Of a stretch of 64,000 bases of DNA, positions 14,291-26,073 are shown piece by piece. The DNA comes from Rhytidiadelphus loreus (lineage: Eukaryota; Streptophyta; Bryopsida; Hypnales; Hylocomiaceae): contig OX344762.1 in NCBI GenBank assembly GCA_947034895.1, positions 49,579,087 to 49,643,086 on the forward strand, in the 5' to 3' direction. Below the pieces are notes generated by a model, which was not told where the DNA came from, did not search any database, and saw nothing but the letters and a program-made list of their open reading frames with translations. How positions within the stretch are numbered: the stretch's first letter is position 1; each line of letters starts with the position of its first letter. Made by a program: the position numbers and the translations under genes.

Positions 14291-16850
14291 AAAAAAACCA
14301 AGTAGGAATTTGGAACTTCTTCATTCAAATAACCATATTAGAAGCATCAATGGACATAGTCCAAAAGTAGATATATGAAAGATGTAATATGCAACATATA
14401 ATACATTACTATGTATGTTTTGACAAAATAATTAGTTGTGGTTTGAAAGAAAATTAATTTGAAAGTTAGCAATGTGTAAAATTGTAGACCTAGAAGTTTT
14501 TAAAATAAGGGTCAAAATGGAAAAAGGGACCAATTAGGGGCCCCTTACTGTTTAAAAATAGAAATAAAAGCTATTTTAAAGTCTAAAACTAGTTCTAAGT
14601 GTAAATAGGGCTAATAGGTGGATGGATGAAAAAATAAATAATAAAAAAATAGAAAGGGGATGAATGGTGTGTGTAAACAAGGTCTTACCCCTTCCCAAGA
14701 GGTGTGGCACCTCGTTTTCAAAACTATAAAAAGATAAAAAAAATAGGAAAATCATGGCTTTGTAAGACCCAAATTTATTTATATATATATAATTATATTT
14801 TGTATTACATCTTGTGATTGTATTTGTGATATAAATTGTGATTTATTGACATTGTGAGATTTTGTGTTCACGTGTATTATTGTGAGGGTGGAAAGTGAAT
14901 TATCTTTATTAGAAAATTATAAAAAGATGAGTATTCTTGAGATTGAGTCTGTGTGTTACTTGTGTGTTATCTGTGCGTGAAACTTGTAAGTTAATTGTGA
15001 GTGAACTGGAAGAGATCTATTCTGTGACGCATTGCTACTTAGTTTTGAGTGCTAGATTGGAAGCGCATCTGATCTGAGGTTGGAAAAGGAGAAATTGAAG
15101 GTTGCAATTGTAGATTCGGGAACTCATATTTGTGCAAAATTGAGAGTCTGAGAATTGATAAGAGTTATCACAGGTGATTTGTAGCATATTGTGAGCATTG
15201 AATTAAGGCAGGAGCGACACTCAAGCTCTTTGTTGATTTTCGAAATGATCAAATCTTTCCCAAATTCAGCAGATTGAGTGATTGGGAACTTAATGCGGAT
15301 CAAAACGAATGAGTGAGAATCAAATTGCAGCAAACTGGAGAGATTAGAACGAAGAACACAAGAAATCACCATTGGAAAATTTGCGCCTGATTGTAGAGCC
15401 AAATTTTGTCAATTTCTATAAATTTTGCAAAATTGAATCAATTGAGGGTCTAGGGTGGATTTTATCCACTGAGAGAGCAAACATCTTCAAGAAATTTCAA
15501 GAAATTTGACAATCCGAAGAAAAAATCCCAAATTGAAGAAAATTGCGGCAGTCAGTGCCGGTTGTGGATTCAACCTCGAACCTCAAAATCTTCTAAAATT
15601 TCTTCTTGCTAGCGGGTTGGTATGGATTGGCACCACTGAGCGAGCTTAACACAATCAAAATTTTCGAATTTGAGTAAGAATTGGCTTCGGAAGAAGTTCG
15701 GCGCAGATAGACACGACGGGCGGATTAGGGATTCACCCCACGGCCATAGGGCTGTTTGCACGGTAATAGGCTCCACTACTCCATGGTTATAGGTCATGTT
15801 TGCAAATAGGGCCCATTTTGACCGGTTTCAAGCTCAAATCACGGCCAAAGGGCCTGTTACTAATTTTAAGTCTTTTTCACACGATTTTGGGGTTGATTTG
15901 CCACGGTTTTAGGGGATGAATTATGATCTTTAGTGCTTGAGGTTAATAAATATAAAATTTTAAAGGGATTCGTCTTAGGTTCTCAAAGTTTGGTCAAATT
16001 GTAAATTGTCCCAATATCTTGTATGTTGTGAATTTAGGGAATTAACCCTTGTGGTTTGGACCAATTGCCCTTTTTGACTCATTGTCCCAAAGTGTTGAGG
16101 AAAAGTTTGCAAAAAAGACAAACTTAAGGTATGAGACCACAAACTTAGCATTCTTTGCATAAACTGCGACCTATTGTCCTAGGAAGACTGACATAGACAT
16201 TGTGCATATAGTTTTGCTCATGGTAAGCACTTACTGGACTTATTGACCTCCACATAAAAAGGTTTAATTAATGAACTATGTGTATTATTATTTTCAAAAG
16301 TATTATCTTGGCGTGATTAAAAGTCCTAGATCATACATTACATCAGACTCGTTGTCCAACTTGACTCATTGCCCAGATTTATTGTCCACCCTATAGAACA
16401 CTATATAGGACTGGGACTACATTCATGGAGTCTGCATACATTGGTAAAGGACTGTCCACGAAATTACACCTTTGGGAATAAGAGTGAAAACTCCTTTTTT
16501 ATTTGTTGTCTGTGAATTTGAAATAATACATGTATATACTTACCCATATTCTAAGTACATGTGACTTTAGCTACAAAAAGCATTAGACTACTTGACCATT
16601 CCCTAGACTAAGAACCCCTATACTATAGTCCTGGGTTTTTGCGAGTTAGGCAAAAATCTAGACTACAAAAACATATTTTTGTGCGTCATAATTTGGAATT
16701 ACTATTCAATTTTTTTTCAATTTTTTTTCAAACTTCAAAATGACTTTTGTCTGTCTACATATTGATATACATCATTTTAGATTGTTGTACACAAAAATTG
16801 AAGGAAGTTGACATTTATAGAATTTAAAATATTCATAGTTTGTCGATCAA
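14291..16850. other. AT-rich intergenic DNA
   Basis: No gene recognised. A TGTAAGACCCAAATTTATTT string at about 14761 resembles the 5' edge of some plant Ty3-type LTRs, and 15.5-15.95 kb is unusually rich in repeated GGCC/CACGG strings, but I find no second LTR, clear primer-binding site or gag/pol frame. Treat it as a possible solo LTR or relic at most. Confidence 0.4.
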
Positions 16851-16851
16851 C

Positions 16852-17253
16852 GGTGCTAGTATGTGAGCCTAAAATTGTAAGCCTACAAGCCTTGAGCCTA
16901 GGCACATAGGTTCTCTACAACTATTGGAGATGTCTATAACATACATACTTATAAATAATATAAACATCCTATAACCATGGAAGGTGCTTATAACATAGAC
17001 ACCTATAATATAATTAGGCACCTATAATATAAACATTCTATAACCATAGAAGGTGCTTATAACATAGGTACCTATAATATAGACACCTTTAATATAAGCA
17101 TCCTATAACCATGAAAGGTGCTTATAACATAAGTACCTACAATATAGACACCTATAATATAAACATCATATAACTATACAAGGTGTCTATAACATAGGAG
17201 CCTAGGCCCCTATGCTCATGGGCTCAAGATCCTAGGCTCACATTATAGCAACC
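16852..17253 (+). mobile_element. Short inverted-repeat element with internal tandem units
   Basis: The ends are inverted copies of each other: the left end reads GGTGCTAGTATGTGAGCCTA and the right end, reverse-complemented, reads GGTTGCTATAATGTGAGCCT, with further matches at TTGAGCC and CCTAGG. The interior (about 16930-17190) is a tandem array of roughly 60-bp units built from CCTATAATATA, ACATCCTATAACCAT and GGTGCTTATAACATA. A second, shorter member without the array lies at 56280-56438, where a 9-bp imperfect target duplication suggests a Mutator-like non-autonomous element. Confidence 0.75.
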
Positions 17254-17397
17254 GTGGTTTGACGATATATGCAAATGATGTTGGTTCTTGTGATATTTGA
17301 ATATATTTTTGGAAATTAGTGCATCAAATTGCATTAGTCATCATAGAAAGAGTACGTCAAGTTGCAACATGAACCATTGTTACATCTTAATGCCTTT

Positions 17398-17797
17398 GCA
17401 TTTGAAATATTTGTTGAATGAAACAATGTATTCAACTTAATATGTACAAGAACCATATGATGTGTTTTTAGATTCAAATTTTTTGAACAAAAACTAGAGT
17501 TCATGACACACGTAATTGATTCAACTAAATCAAAAAATCAGACTATCATTTTCAATAATCTTATAATTTAGAACTACCCAAAACTACACTAACTTTCATA
17601 AAATTGAGAATTTTTTGATGTTATCGAAATCAACAAAAACAAGTTGCGGGACATTCAAGTTGTGTTGGTTGGTTGAGTCAATTATGTGTCATGAACTCTA
17701 GTCCTTTTACAAAAATTCTAAGCATAAAAACACATCATACATTTCCAATATATAAGTTGAACACATTGTCCTATTCAACAAATATTTCAAGATTGTA
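17398..17797. repeat. Long foldback (about 140-bp arms)
   Basis: The left arm (about 17398-17540) and right arm (about 17655-17797) are imperfect inverted copies. Matching blocks are GAAATATTTGTTGAAT, a CAATGTATTCAACTTA-like block, ATGATGTGTTTTTA, and CTAGAGTTCATGACACA. About 115 bp lies between the arms. There is no coding capacity. It could be a non-autonomous transposon with long inverted repeats; a transcript would form a hairpin. Confidence 0.8.
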
Positions 17798-17836
17798 AAA
17801 TTCTAAAAATATAAAATAATTCTAATTTATGTGCTC

Positions 17837-18411
17837 GGGGGGGGGTCATTTAGAGTGTCCATTAGAAACCACGTGCAAACAAAACTTTGGACCCCCTATA
17901 TATTTTTTGAATTTTAAATAAAACAAAATTAAAAAAATATGAATAGATTTTCTTACTTTGAAAGTTTATGTTTTGAATTATCGATATTTTTATTTGTTAA
18001 TAATAATTAGTTACAAATTTTTGAAGTAAAAAGATACACTGTAGAACTGAAAAATAACTTTCACACCCCTATATTATATTAGAAAAAATTGTCTAAAAAA
18101 TGAACAAAAAATCCTTAAAAATAATTCATTATTGAAAGCTCATTTTGAGTTGAATATTGACTCAATGGTCAATCTAAATGTGTCCTCTATAATTATTTGA
18201 GTTGAAAAACATGCCATTTTAGTTAATTTTCAACCTCTTCTAGAAATCATTTCATATTTTATTTGAACAAACATTTCTTCTGGAAATTTTGGCAATAGAA
18301 AGTTGTAGTCATTATTAAACAATGTTCAAAATTTTAGGTTGAAATTATAGTTTATTAGAAACCACTTGTTTGCACGTGGTTTGTTATAGTAGAACTAAGT
18401 GCACCCCCCAA
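17837..18411. mobile_element. Inverted-repeat element with G-run termini
   Basis: The left end (GGGGGGTCATTTAGAG, then AAACCACGTGCAAACAA) and the right end read in reverse complement (GGGGGGTGCACTTAG, then AAACCACGTGCAAACAA) form terminal inverted repeats of about 45 bp. The interior is AT-rich and non-coding. I see no convincing target duplication. Confidence 0.65.
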
Positions 18412-19189
18412 GTCTAGAGGTTGACATCTCCTGTGCCCACACTAAGAATTATTCATGCAAAACTTCAACTATATAAAATTCAAGGCACTCTCTTCCTTAC
18501 AAGTCCTACGGAGAAATCCATCCAATTCTGTTCAAAAATTTTACTTTGTCAAACCTTCATGTACAAATGACACATGGAATTTCACATCATTTGGAATTGT
18601 ATAACATATAGGAAAAACATAGTAAGTAGAAAGAAGTAGAAAATGAGTCAAAATAATAAATTGTTGAGAATATAGTTATGAAATTGAAAAATGACAATCC
18701 TAATGGTTGTAATGTTGTAATTAACAATTTACAGCCTATGATTTTATTTTTTTCAAGAAATATTGAAAATTGAATAAGATAAAAAAACTTCAAAGTTTAT
18801 TTTAGAATATAGTTTCCACATTTTCCCGCAAACTAAAACTCCTCATAACTTTTGACTCATTGATCAAAATGGAATGATTAAAAGCTTTTTGCATACATAT
18901 ATAACTCTAGAAAATCAATTTCACATTATTTTTCCTGAAAAAAGTGATTTTTTTTATCTGCCCGGACTTCTCATTTACAAAGAAAAGTAACATATTAGGC
19001 CATAATTCTTCACTCATATTTCCAAATGTCATGAAATTTAGTGCATGCATATGAAAGATATTCCTCGTCACCACCTTCTATTAAAATTTCAGCTTAAAAT
19101 ATGCAAATCTCCAATCACAAGTACCTACCAAGAATTTCTATGTTGCGAAAAAAACACATGGTCGTCTTTTAGGGATTAATATGGTACGG
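18412..19189. other. AT-rich intergenic DNA
   Basis: Nothing recognisable on either strand; only short AT-rich open frames. Confidence 0.5.
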
Positions 19190-20640
19190 GCGTTTGAATG
19201 AAGATGTTCCAAATCTATACTTGGTATGATTTGTCACTGTAGTTCATACCTGTATCCATCTACCAATAATATGATGTTGAAACTTTAAATAAATTTGATG
19301 CGCAAAAATTGAGTGTGAATGAGAAGGTAGATTCCATGGTAATAGGTCCGGCATTGCATTCAGGGGTCAAGGGTTACCCGTCTACCGACAGTCTGCAATT
19401 GACCTTGGTGTTCGTCCCTTCTTCTGCAAAGAAAGCTTCGCTGTGCCTCGGCAGTGAGTGAGTGAGAGATTTTCCATTTCCGCTGGCTTGTGGTGCAGAG
19501 GCGCAGATCATGGCGCCGTTTCTTGCTAATGCTGAACTTGGTCTTTAGTCGAGAAACCAACTCGCAATTGCCGAAGCGGAAATCTCCTTCACGACAGAGA
19601 ATTAAGTGGAGCAAGGCGGACGTCAAGCTGAGGAGGAGCTTTTCTTCTGATCTGATCAAGGGGAGTGAGAGCCTTTGCAAGAAGACAAGTAGATTGCTAC
19701 AGATAGGAGCCGTTTTCGCCATTCGCCTCCAAACACTCGACTGAGTCTTACCATTCTAAACCGCGAGGGCGTCCCAACTGGCGCTCACGACATACGAGGT
19801 GCGGCTGCTCAGAGTTACCGCAACCGCGCGTGGGGAGTGAATTGGTGCGACTCTGTCGGTAGCGCCCCACGGAGTCGCTGCAACAGGTTGACACTCATGT
19901 CCTTTGTTTGCGTGTTTCTTTTTGAGTCTGTTTCCAAACATGAGAGCGTGTGATGTGTATTGTTTGCAGATTTATTCTTGAAGATTCCGCTTTGGTCGGG
20001 TTTTGTTTGTTTTCGTGTACATTTGTTCTACCGACAACCGTCGTGTTCAATCTGAACTGGTGATCTAATTGAGCAAAGGAAAGTACTGCGAGGTAGTGCT
20101 GGATCAGATCGAGTTGATGAAGCCTGTCAGTCGCTGCATGTTTGTGGAAGTTGATCATTTTCGGGGAGGGTCTTGGGCTGTGAACTAGGTTAGTCTCGTG
20201 CAAGGCCGAGCCAGCGTGGCTGAGCTGATTCACCGCCGCAATGACCCTCGCTCAGAAAGCAATAATCAGAAATAGCTAGATTTCGGTTAGATTGAGCCTT
20301 TCACTTCGTCGCAACTCCCGCGTTATTCTAGCTGTCGGGAGGTTTGTGCCGACCTTTTTCACCCTACCGCTCGTCGACCTCTTCTTTTGGTCCTTGAATT
20401 CGCTTTGGACGTCGTTGCTGGAGGATATTTTGTGAGGCATTTTCCCGCTGGCTTAAGGTTTGTTTCGTTATTGTTTCTGCAGTCTTGAGTTTTTGGTCCG
20501 TAAACTGGTTTTGCGACTATCCCAAGAGATCTCACCGTATGCCGGTCATGCAACGCGTTATAACGATATCTAATTAGTGTGTCTAGAAAGTGATACCCAA
20601 AGCAAACCATTACCCTTATACTAGTTACGGCTATTTCCTT
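19190..20640 (+). repeat. Segmental duplication, unit 1 right block
   Basis: Similar to about 21400-22320 in the same orientation. Shared strings include ATAGGTCCGGCA, CTGTCGGTAGCGCCC, TTCTACCGACAACC, TTCAATCTGAACTGGTGA, GATGAAGCCTGTCAGTCG and GATCTCACCGTATGC. GC content is higher than in the surroundings. Open frames here (for example 19490-19744) are not conserved between copies, so I do not call a gene. It may be a promoter/5' UTR fragment or part of a larger repeat. Confidence 0.75.
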
Positions 20641-20869
20641 TTCGGCAGATGATGCAACTCATGCAAGTGTCGCTGTGTTGTAAATTTCGGAATCGTAGTT
20701 AGAGTGTCGTTCTGTGTTGGGGTTTGAAGAGAAAAATGCCGGTATTCATGGCTATGGCGATGAGACTTATTGTGACTAAAGGACAATTGAACTCCTTTGC
20801 TAGAATGTTTGACTTGCTATTTATGATTACTGATGGAATGACAAAGATTGTTCACAAAATTAAGTGTAG

Positions 20870-22320
20870 ATGCTTACTATCGAGATATTTGTTGCTAGAG
20901 ATTTTTGGATGGTCTTACTACCATTTTAAGTTCTTTTGGGTTATTATTTGATTTTATGTACGACCTTGGTGCCAAGGATGCAGTGAAAATGGATATCTGT
21001 GAAGTGTATTTTTACTTTTTTTTACTTTTCTCTCAATACTAAAGTAAAAGTAATATAACAATTTTTTTTGGCATTTGACTCCAACTTACAAAATGTTGCT
21101 TTCTATCCCTTTTCTATCTCTTCCCAAAGAATCTTTGAAATTGAGTGTTTTATATTTTTTTTTGTAATACCATGGAGTTTAACACCTAATACCATGGAGT
21201 AGTGATATATCACTATTTTTAGTGATATTTTCTATTTTTCATCCACAATGAATCAATGATGTTCTTCATTAAAAAAATTGGATTTTTTTACCACAGTTTG
21301 TGATTCAATTTGATTTATATCAAATTTGATATAAATTTTCTTTAGAATCTCTTTAAAAGTTTACTAATTTTCACCAAAATTTATGAAAAAATTAGTACCA
21401 GTATCTAAGTTCAATCATGCTTACATGTACACACAATATGAGGTTGAAATTTTAATGAATTTGATGCGTGAATATATGAGTGTGAATGAAAAGGTAGATT
21501 GCACAGCACTCCATAATAGGTCCGGCACTTGAGGATAGACTCTATCGTCTGACCTAGTGCAGTTGGACCCCGTGCCTTGGTGCGACGCTGTCGGTAGCGC
21601 CCATGGAGCCGCTACAACAGATTGAAACTGATGCCCATTGTGAGCGTGTTTCTTTTCGAGTCTGTCTCCGAACTTCGGAGCGTGTTGTGTGTTGCAGATT
21701 TTCTCTTGAAGATTCCGTTCTGGTCATTTTTTGTTTGTTTTTGTGTACTTTTGTTCTACCGACAACCATGGTGCATGTTCAATCTGAACTGGTGACCTAA
21801 TTGAGCAAAGCAAAGTGCGATCGAGATATCAGATCAAGTTGATGAAGCCTGTCAGTCGTTGTTTGTAGAAGTTGATCATTTTTCTAGAGGGTCTTTGGCT
21901 GTGGACTACGTTAGTCTCGATGCAAGACCGAGACAGCGTGGCGGGTCTGTTTCACCGCCACGATGACCCTCGCTCTGAAAGCAATAACCAGACATAGCTA
22001 AATTTCGGTGAGATCCAACCTTTCAGTTTCTCGCAACTCTGGGGTTATTCTAGTCCGGAGGTTTGTGCCGGTCTTTTTTCCCCTACCGCTCGTCATCTTC
22101 GCGAGTTTGGCCCTTGAAATGACTTTGGATGTCGTTGCTGGAGGTTATTTTGTGAGGCATTTCAGCAAGTCCCGTTGTCTTAAGGTTTGTTTAGGTATTG
22201 TTTCTGCATTCTTGAGTTTTTTGTCGGTAAACTAGTTCTGCATGCAACTATCCCAAGAGATCTCACCGTATGCAGGTGATGTAATGCGTTATGCGTTATA
22301 CTAGTTCCGACTATTTCAAG
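20870..22320 (+). repeat. Segmental duplication, unit 2
   Basis: This unit carries the homologues of 13690-14290 and 19190-20640 joined directly at about 21.4 kb, so the roughly 4.9 kb that separates them in unit 1 is absent here. Either unit 2 lost that DNA or unit 1 gained it by insertion; the missing interval contains the small transposons at 16.85-18.41 kb. Confidence 0.7.
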
Positions 22321-24132
22321 GGGCCGCGAGAGCGCTCTACGGTTTCTACGTGTTTAGGTTACAGGTTCATTTCCGAATCCAATGTATCTTTTAGAAGTCG
22401 AAGTTGCACACCTAATGTCGACGATGAAATTTCAATCAATAAATAGGTATATTCATTTTCCTCTTTCTTGAGGTGCAATTACCCAACTTGCACAGCTCCT
22501 ATACAGTTTAAGAATCTGCAAGCCTGGACTTCAGGTCATGTTCGGACGCATGCATGTCTGTGTTCCGAACACAACGTTCGTTCAAATTCCGCAAGCTGGA
22601 GAACTCTGACTTTTGTTCTAATCAAACGAGTCCAGTAACTGCACTTCACCCAGTCATGACAAAATTGGATTTCACGAAGGTTTGAAACCCTGTTCCGGAT
22701 GGGATCCATAATTGTTCCTTCCGGTCAGGTGACTGATGTGAAGGCTCCCTCTCGGAGCAACCCGGCGAGATCCCAAACTGATTGAAGAGATTGATTACTT
22801 GACAAAAGAGTGCATCTAAAAGAGTGCAGTTATTCCAGAGAGCCTGACCAGCATCTCTTGAATTCGAAATCGATGGAATACAAAAGATACAAAAGATTTG
22901 ATTTTGGAGTATGAAACTTAGTTGCAGGGATTGGACTCCATTTTTCATTTGGTGACCTCATTTGTAAAGAAGTTTAATTTGTTCAAAGTGTAGAACAAAT
23001 CTATGGCTTGAGTTATGAACTTTCTTTACATCAAAAAATCTTGTTGTCAAAGTCATTATGGTCTATGCATAGTTATAGTTGTGGTGTGATTTTATGAGTT
23101 TGTTGTGGTAATTTTTTCATTAGTTGAGCTATTGTTAACCTTGTCCTCAGCAAGATAGGGTCATAGGTATTGGTATGGACAGTTATGTTGGTTTGAATGT
23201 TAATTTGGGTTATTTTGTAAATTGGTTTGGACAATGTTAGAGTAACAAGTAACTAGTGGACAATGTTCTTGTAGATTGAAAGACTTCCAAGAGGAAATGT
23301 CTTGTTTTGAGGTTGTTCAATCAGAAGCATTGTTTTATTGATAAAGGCATGTCTTACTTATCAATATTAAATGCCCTTGTTGTACACTTTTGAAAGATTG
23401 TTGTCTAAAATTACTACAAAGCAATCTACAAACTAGGAACAATTGAATAAACAAATTTCTCCAAAACAAAATGAGTTGCAATTGATTGTTACCCCCATTA
23501 TTCATGACATTGTACCAATTGTAATTTCGCTTCGTCTTTTGGTTGCTTATCTAGTTATTAATATCAAAGTGTTCACAAATGAAGAGGTCAACCTTCTCAA
23601 GCAACACACCATGTGTTATATTTATTATAGCCTAGTTTAAATTATGTTAAGAAAAAATTCATTTTGCTTGGATATTGATTTTTGTTGAGTGACTTGGAGA
23701 AGATTTAGACCATGAGAGTATTGTGCTTATCCTATGGTAGTCTTATATTGCAGTTTTAGTTTGACAAATATGTGCTAGAGTTTGTACTATCGTTTCATTT
23801 TTAACCAAGGATGTGATGAACAATTTGTTTGCAAGAATGCAATCAAGATATTGGTAATTCAATGGCAAATTATTTAGAATGTGATGCAATGCCTAGGTGA
23901 TGTCTTAAACCTCTTGAAATTTGTCTTCTTAGAGTAGTGTTGGAGACTAGGGCATGCTTGAACCTTCATATATGCAAGCACTATTGATCACTCTTCATAT
24001 TGTAAATCTTATCATTTGTTTTACTTTTGAACATTGGTATTGTATTTTTTTATATTTACTTGTTCTTCTATGTTGTAAAAGATCTTATGATGACATACGT
24101 GTTCTAATGAAAGCTCAAGCACTAATTCTATT
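22321..24132. other. Intergenic DNA 5' of the NLR remnant
   Basis: No gene recognised. A 65-residue open frame at 23443-23640 and a 60-residue one at 23954-24136 have no motif. The segment probably includes the former promoter of the TIR-NB-ARC gene. Confidence 0.4.
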
Positions 24133-24972
24133 TTGAAACCCAAACACAAGATCTTTTTAAACCGTAGTGGAACTCAAAAGGAATTTGTGGCACATTATTA
24201 CAAGACCTTGGAAGATTGGTGGCACTATCTTTTTTCTGATCACCGCCCTAAAAGCTTACCAATAGGTGAAAGATTCTTGGAGTTGATCATTCAAGCTGCA
24301 GAGCAATGTGACATGTTGATTGTGGTGGTCTCCAATGAATATTTTATGTCTAAATGGCCCATGATTGAATTGAATGCTTTTATAAAAGTTCATCAATTGA
24401 ACCACAAGGCTAATTGCCCAAAAGGTGGACCTAAGATTTTGCCTCTCTTTTATAGGCTTTCTCCAAACTCAAGGATTTGGAGGATGAGGCCATGCAAAAG
24501 AAATGGTTTAGCAAATGAAGGAGATTATGGCTTATAAAAATGAGATTTTGACCCATGAACAATTGGTTATTATAGTTTAAGGATTGTATTATTTAGTTGT
24601 TGGACACTTTTGTTTACTTTGATGTATCTTCTTATTTGAGTAGTTTCATTTCAAGTTTTTTTACTATTGAAGGTGATCTCTTTTGTAGTGATATGTTGGA
24701 AATTGTGTGTCATGGTATGACGTGCTTCTTGAACATTTAGCTAATAGTATTGATGTTGAAGTCATCATGAGTTCCATTTAGATGGCTTGCATTTTGTTCT
24801 CTTAAATGTGAACAGTGCAAGCATACTTTACATACGAGTCTTTCCAAGCAGAAAGTCTTTTTAGCTATAGACAATGTCTTAGACAACTACAATTCAATGT
24901 AGCATGCAAAGATGTTTTTGGAAGCTCCTTATCATAAGGTGAATTTGGTGATTGTGACTACTCGTTCTAAAA
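24133..24972 (+). pseudogene. TIR-NB-ARC (NLR) immune receptor remnant, N-terminal part
   Basis: The open frame 24133-24537 encodes most of a TIR domain. It begins near KHKIFLNRSGTQKEF, where family members read (D/H)-x-(V/L)-F-L-S/N, and continues through SLPIGERF, a CDMLIVVVSNEYF strand and SKWPMIEL. The frame then breaks: a linker reading KLKDLEDEAMQ lies in another frame and stops follow. From about 24760 the DNA encodes part of the nucleotide-binding domain, with a kinase-2-like VFLAIDNV and an RNBS-B-like LVIVTTRS ending at 24970. A clear P-loop is not seen. TIR-NB-ARC proteins are intracellular pathogen sensors. The gene is cut here by the 21.85-kb element and resumes at 46822. Confidence 0.8.
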
Positions 24973-24999
24973 TGCCATATTTAACTACTTTTGGACTAT
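24973..24999 (+). repeat. Left terminal inverted repeat of the large element
   Basis: Reads TGCCATATTTAACTACTTTT then GGACTAT. It is the reverse complement of 46795-46821 with one mismatch at base 5. The first palindrome copies follow at 25020-25070. Confidence 0.85.
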
Positions 25000-25007
25000 G
25001 TAAAGTC

Positions 25008-25230
25008 CAAAATTTAAAATCTCCCGATGTTTGGTGTTAGGCAATACAACGGGAGATTTTCCAATGCCTTCAAGGTTATTTTTGTGAGGGTGTTGCAAGG
25101 CTCGCGAGAGGTCCATTGAAACATAGGAACATGGATCTCAGGGTATACATTAACTGCAAATCATGAAGTAAATAGCCTTCAAATGCTTGCATAGTGTTAT
25201 ACAAGACATCGGGAGATATTCAGATACACT
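25008..25230. repeat. Left subterminal palindrome copies
   Basis: Degenerate copies of the element's palindrome lie near the left end: TCTCCCGATG at about 25020, CAACGGGAGATTTTCCAATG at about 25048, and CATCGGGAGATATTCAGATA at about 25207. Subterminal motif clusters are typical transposase-binding regions in CACTA and hAT elements; that role is inferred here. Confidence 0.6.
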
Positions 25231-25879
25231 GAAGTTTATTTTCCTAAAGGTTAAATGATGAAGTAAATGCTACCAGTTGGAATGGAGGTTTTAAAGGTGG
25301 TAACTAATTTACCTTGAAGTCCCCCGACAGAGAACAGACCTTATAAGGCGAGCCGGTTCATAAAGTATACCCTATATACTTTATTGTCTTCTACATCTTA
25401 TGTCTTATTGAAGTATTCGTTGCGTGAACATAACGAATGTGAAAACTTAGCTTTATTCTATATTAACATAGTAGTTGGCAATATTGCTATTTCAGAGCAA
25501 TGACATCGTAGAATGAAGATAACGACAAAACAATGTCATTGACAGTGGAATCAAAGAAATGAAGATGAATATTGAGAACAGTAATTAGGAAGGGAAAAAT
25601 GTCTTGCAACATTGTAATAATCCCTTAGAACATCGAGTACAAGAAAAGAAAGAATAGCAAAGTTAACGGAGCATGGGCATTTGCTACGCCTATGCAATGA
25701 GATTTGGAGATTGCCCTTGAGAAATAACAAGAACTTGTACATTCTACTGTTCCTTGGTAAAATAGTCATCCCACACATAGCAGCTTCCAGAAGAACCATT
25801 GAACTAACTAAACTAAAAGATATAGAGAACTATTTCTCTGGGAAACGGACGTATCCACTGTGAAGCCGAACAGAAGGAA

Positions 25880-26045
25880 GCAGCGGGAGACCTCCCGATA
25901 GTAGTGCCACTGTCACAGTGAACAAAAGAAATCATCGGGAGATATCCCGATAGCCGTGGCATTGTCACACCGAAGAAAAGAAATCATCGGGAGATATCCC
26001 GATAGCAGTGCCACTATCACAATGCATCGGGAGAGGTCCCGATAG
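25880..26045. repeat. Palindrome array, about 52-bp period
   Basis: Four copies of the palindrome, three reading ATCGGGAGA(TA/GG)TCCCGATAG, start near 25882, 25934, 25986 and 26026. The second-to-third spacing is exactly 52 bp and the spacers (GTGCCACTGTCACA-like, then AAAGAAATC) are also repeated. The array ends about 30 bp beyond the stop codon of the minus-strand gene, so it may lie in its 3' UTR or terminator. Confidence 0.85.
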
Positions 26046-26073
26046 ACGTATTGCGCCACGACACGTTAGTCGA

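Noticed and set aside
14761..16000. LTR retrotransposon
   Set aside because: One edge-like string only. No second LTR, no convincing primer-binding site and no gag or pol frame.
19490..19744. Basic 84-residue open frame
   Set aside because: It is not preserved in the duplicate at 21.4-22.3 kb and has no motif.
24968..24972. A 5-bp (TAAAA) target duplication for the large element
   Set aside because: With TGCC...GGCA as the exact ends, the adjacent right flank is TTAAAA, so a 6-bp duplication with one mismatch fits better and also restores the coding frame.
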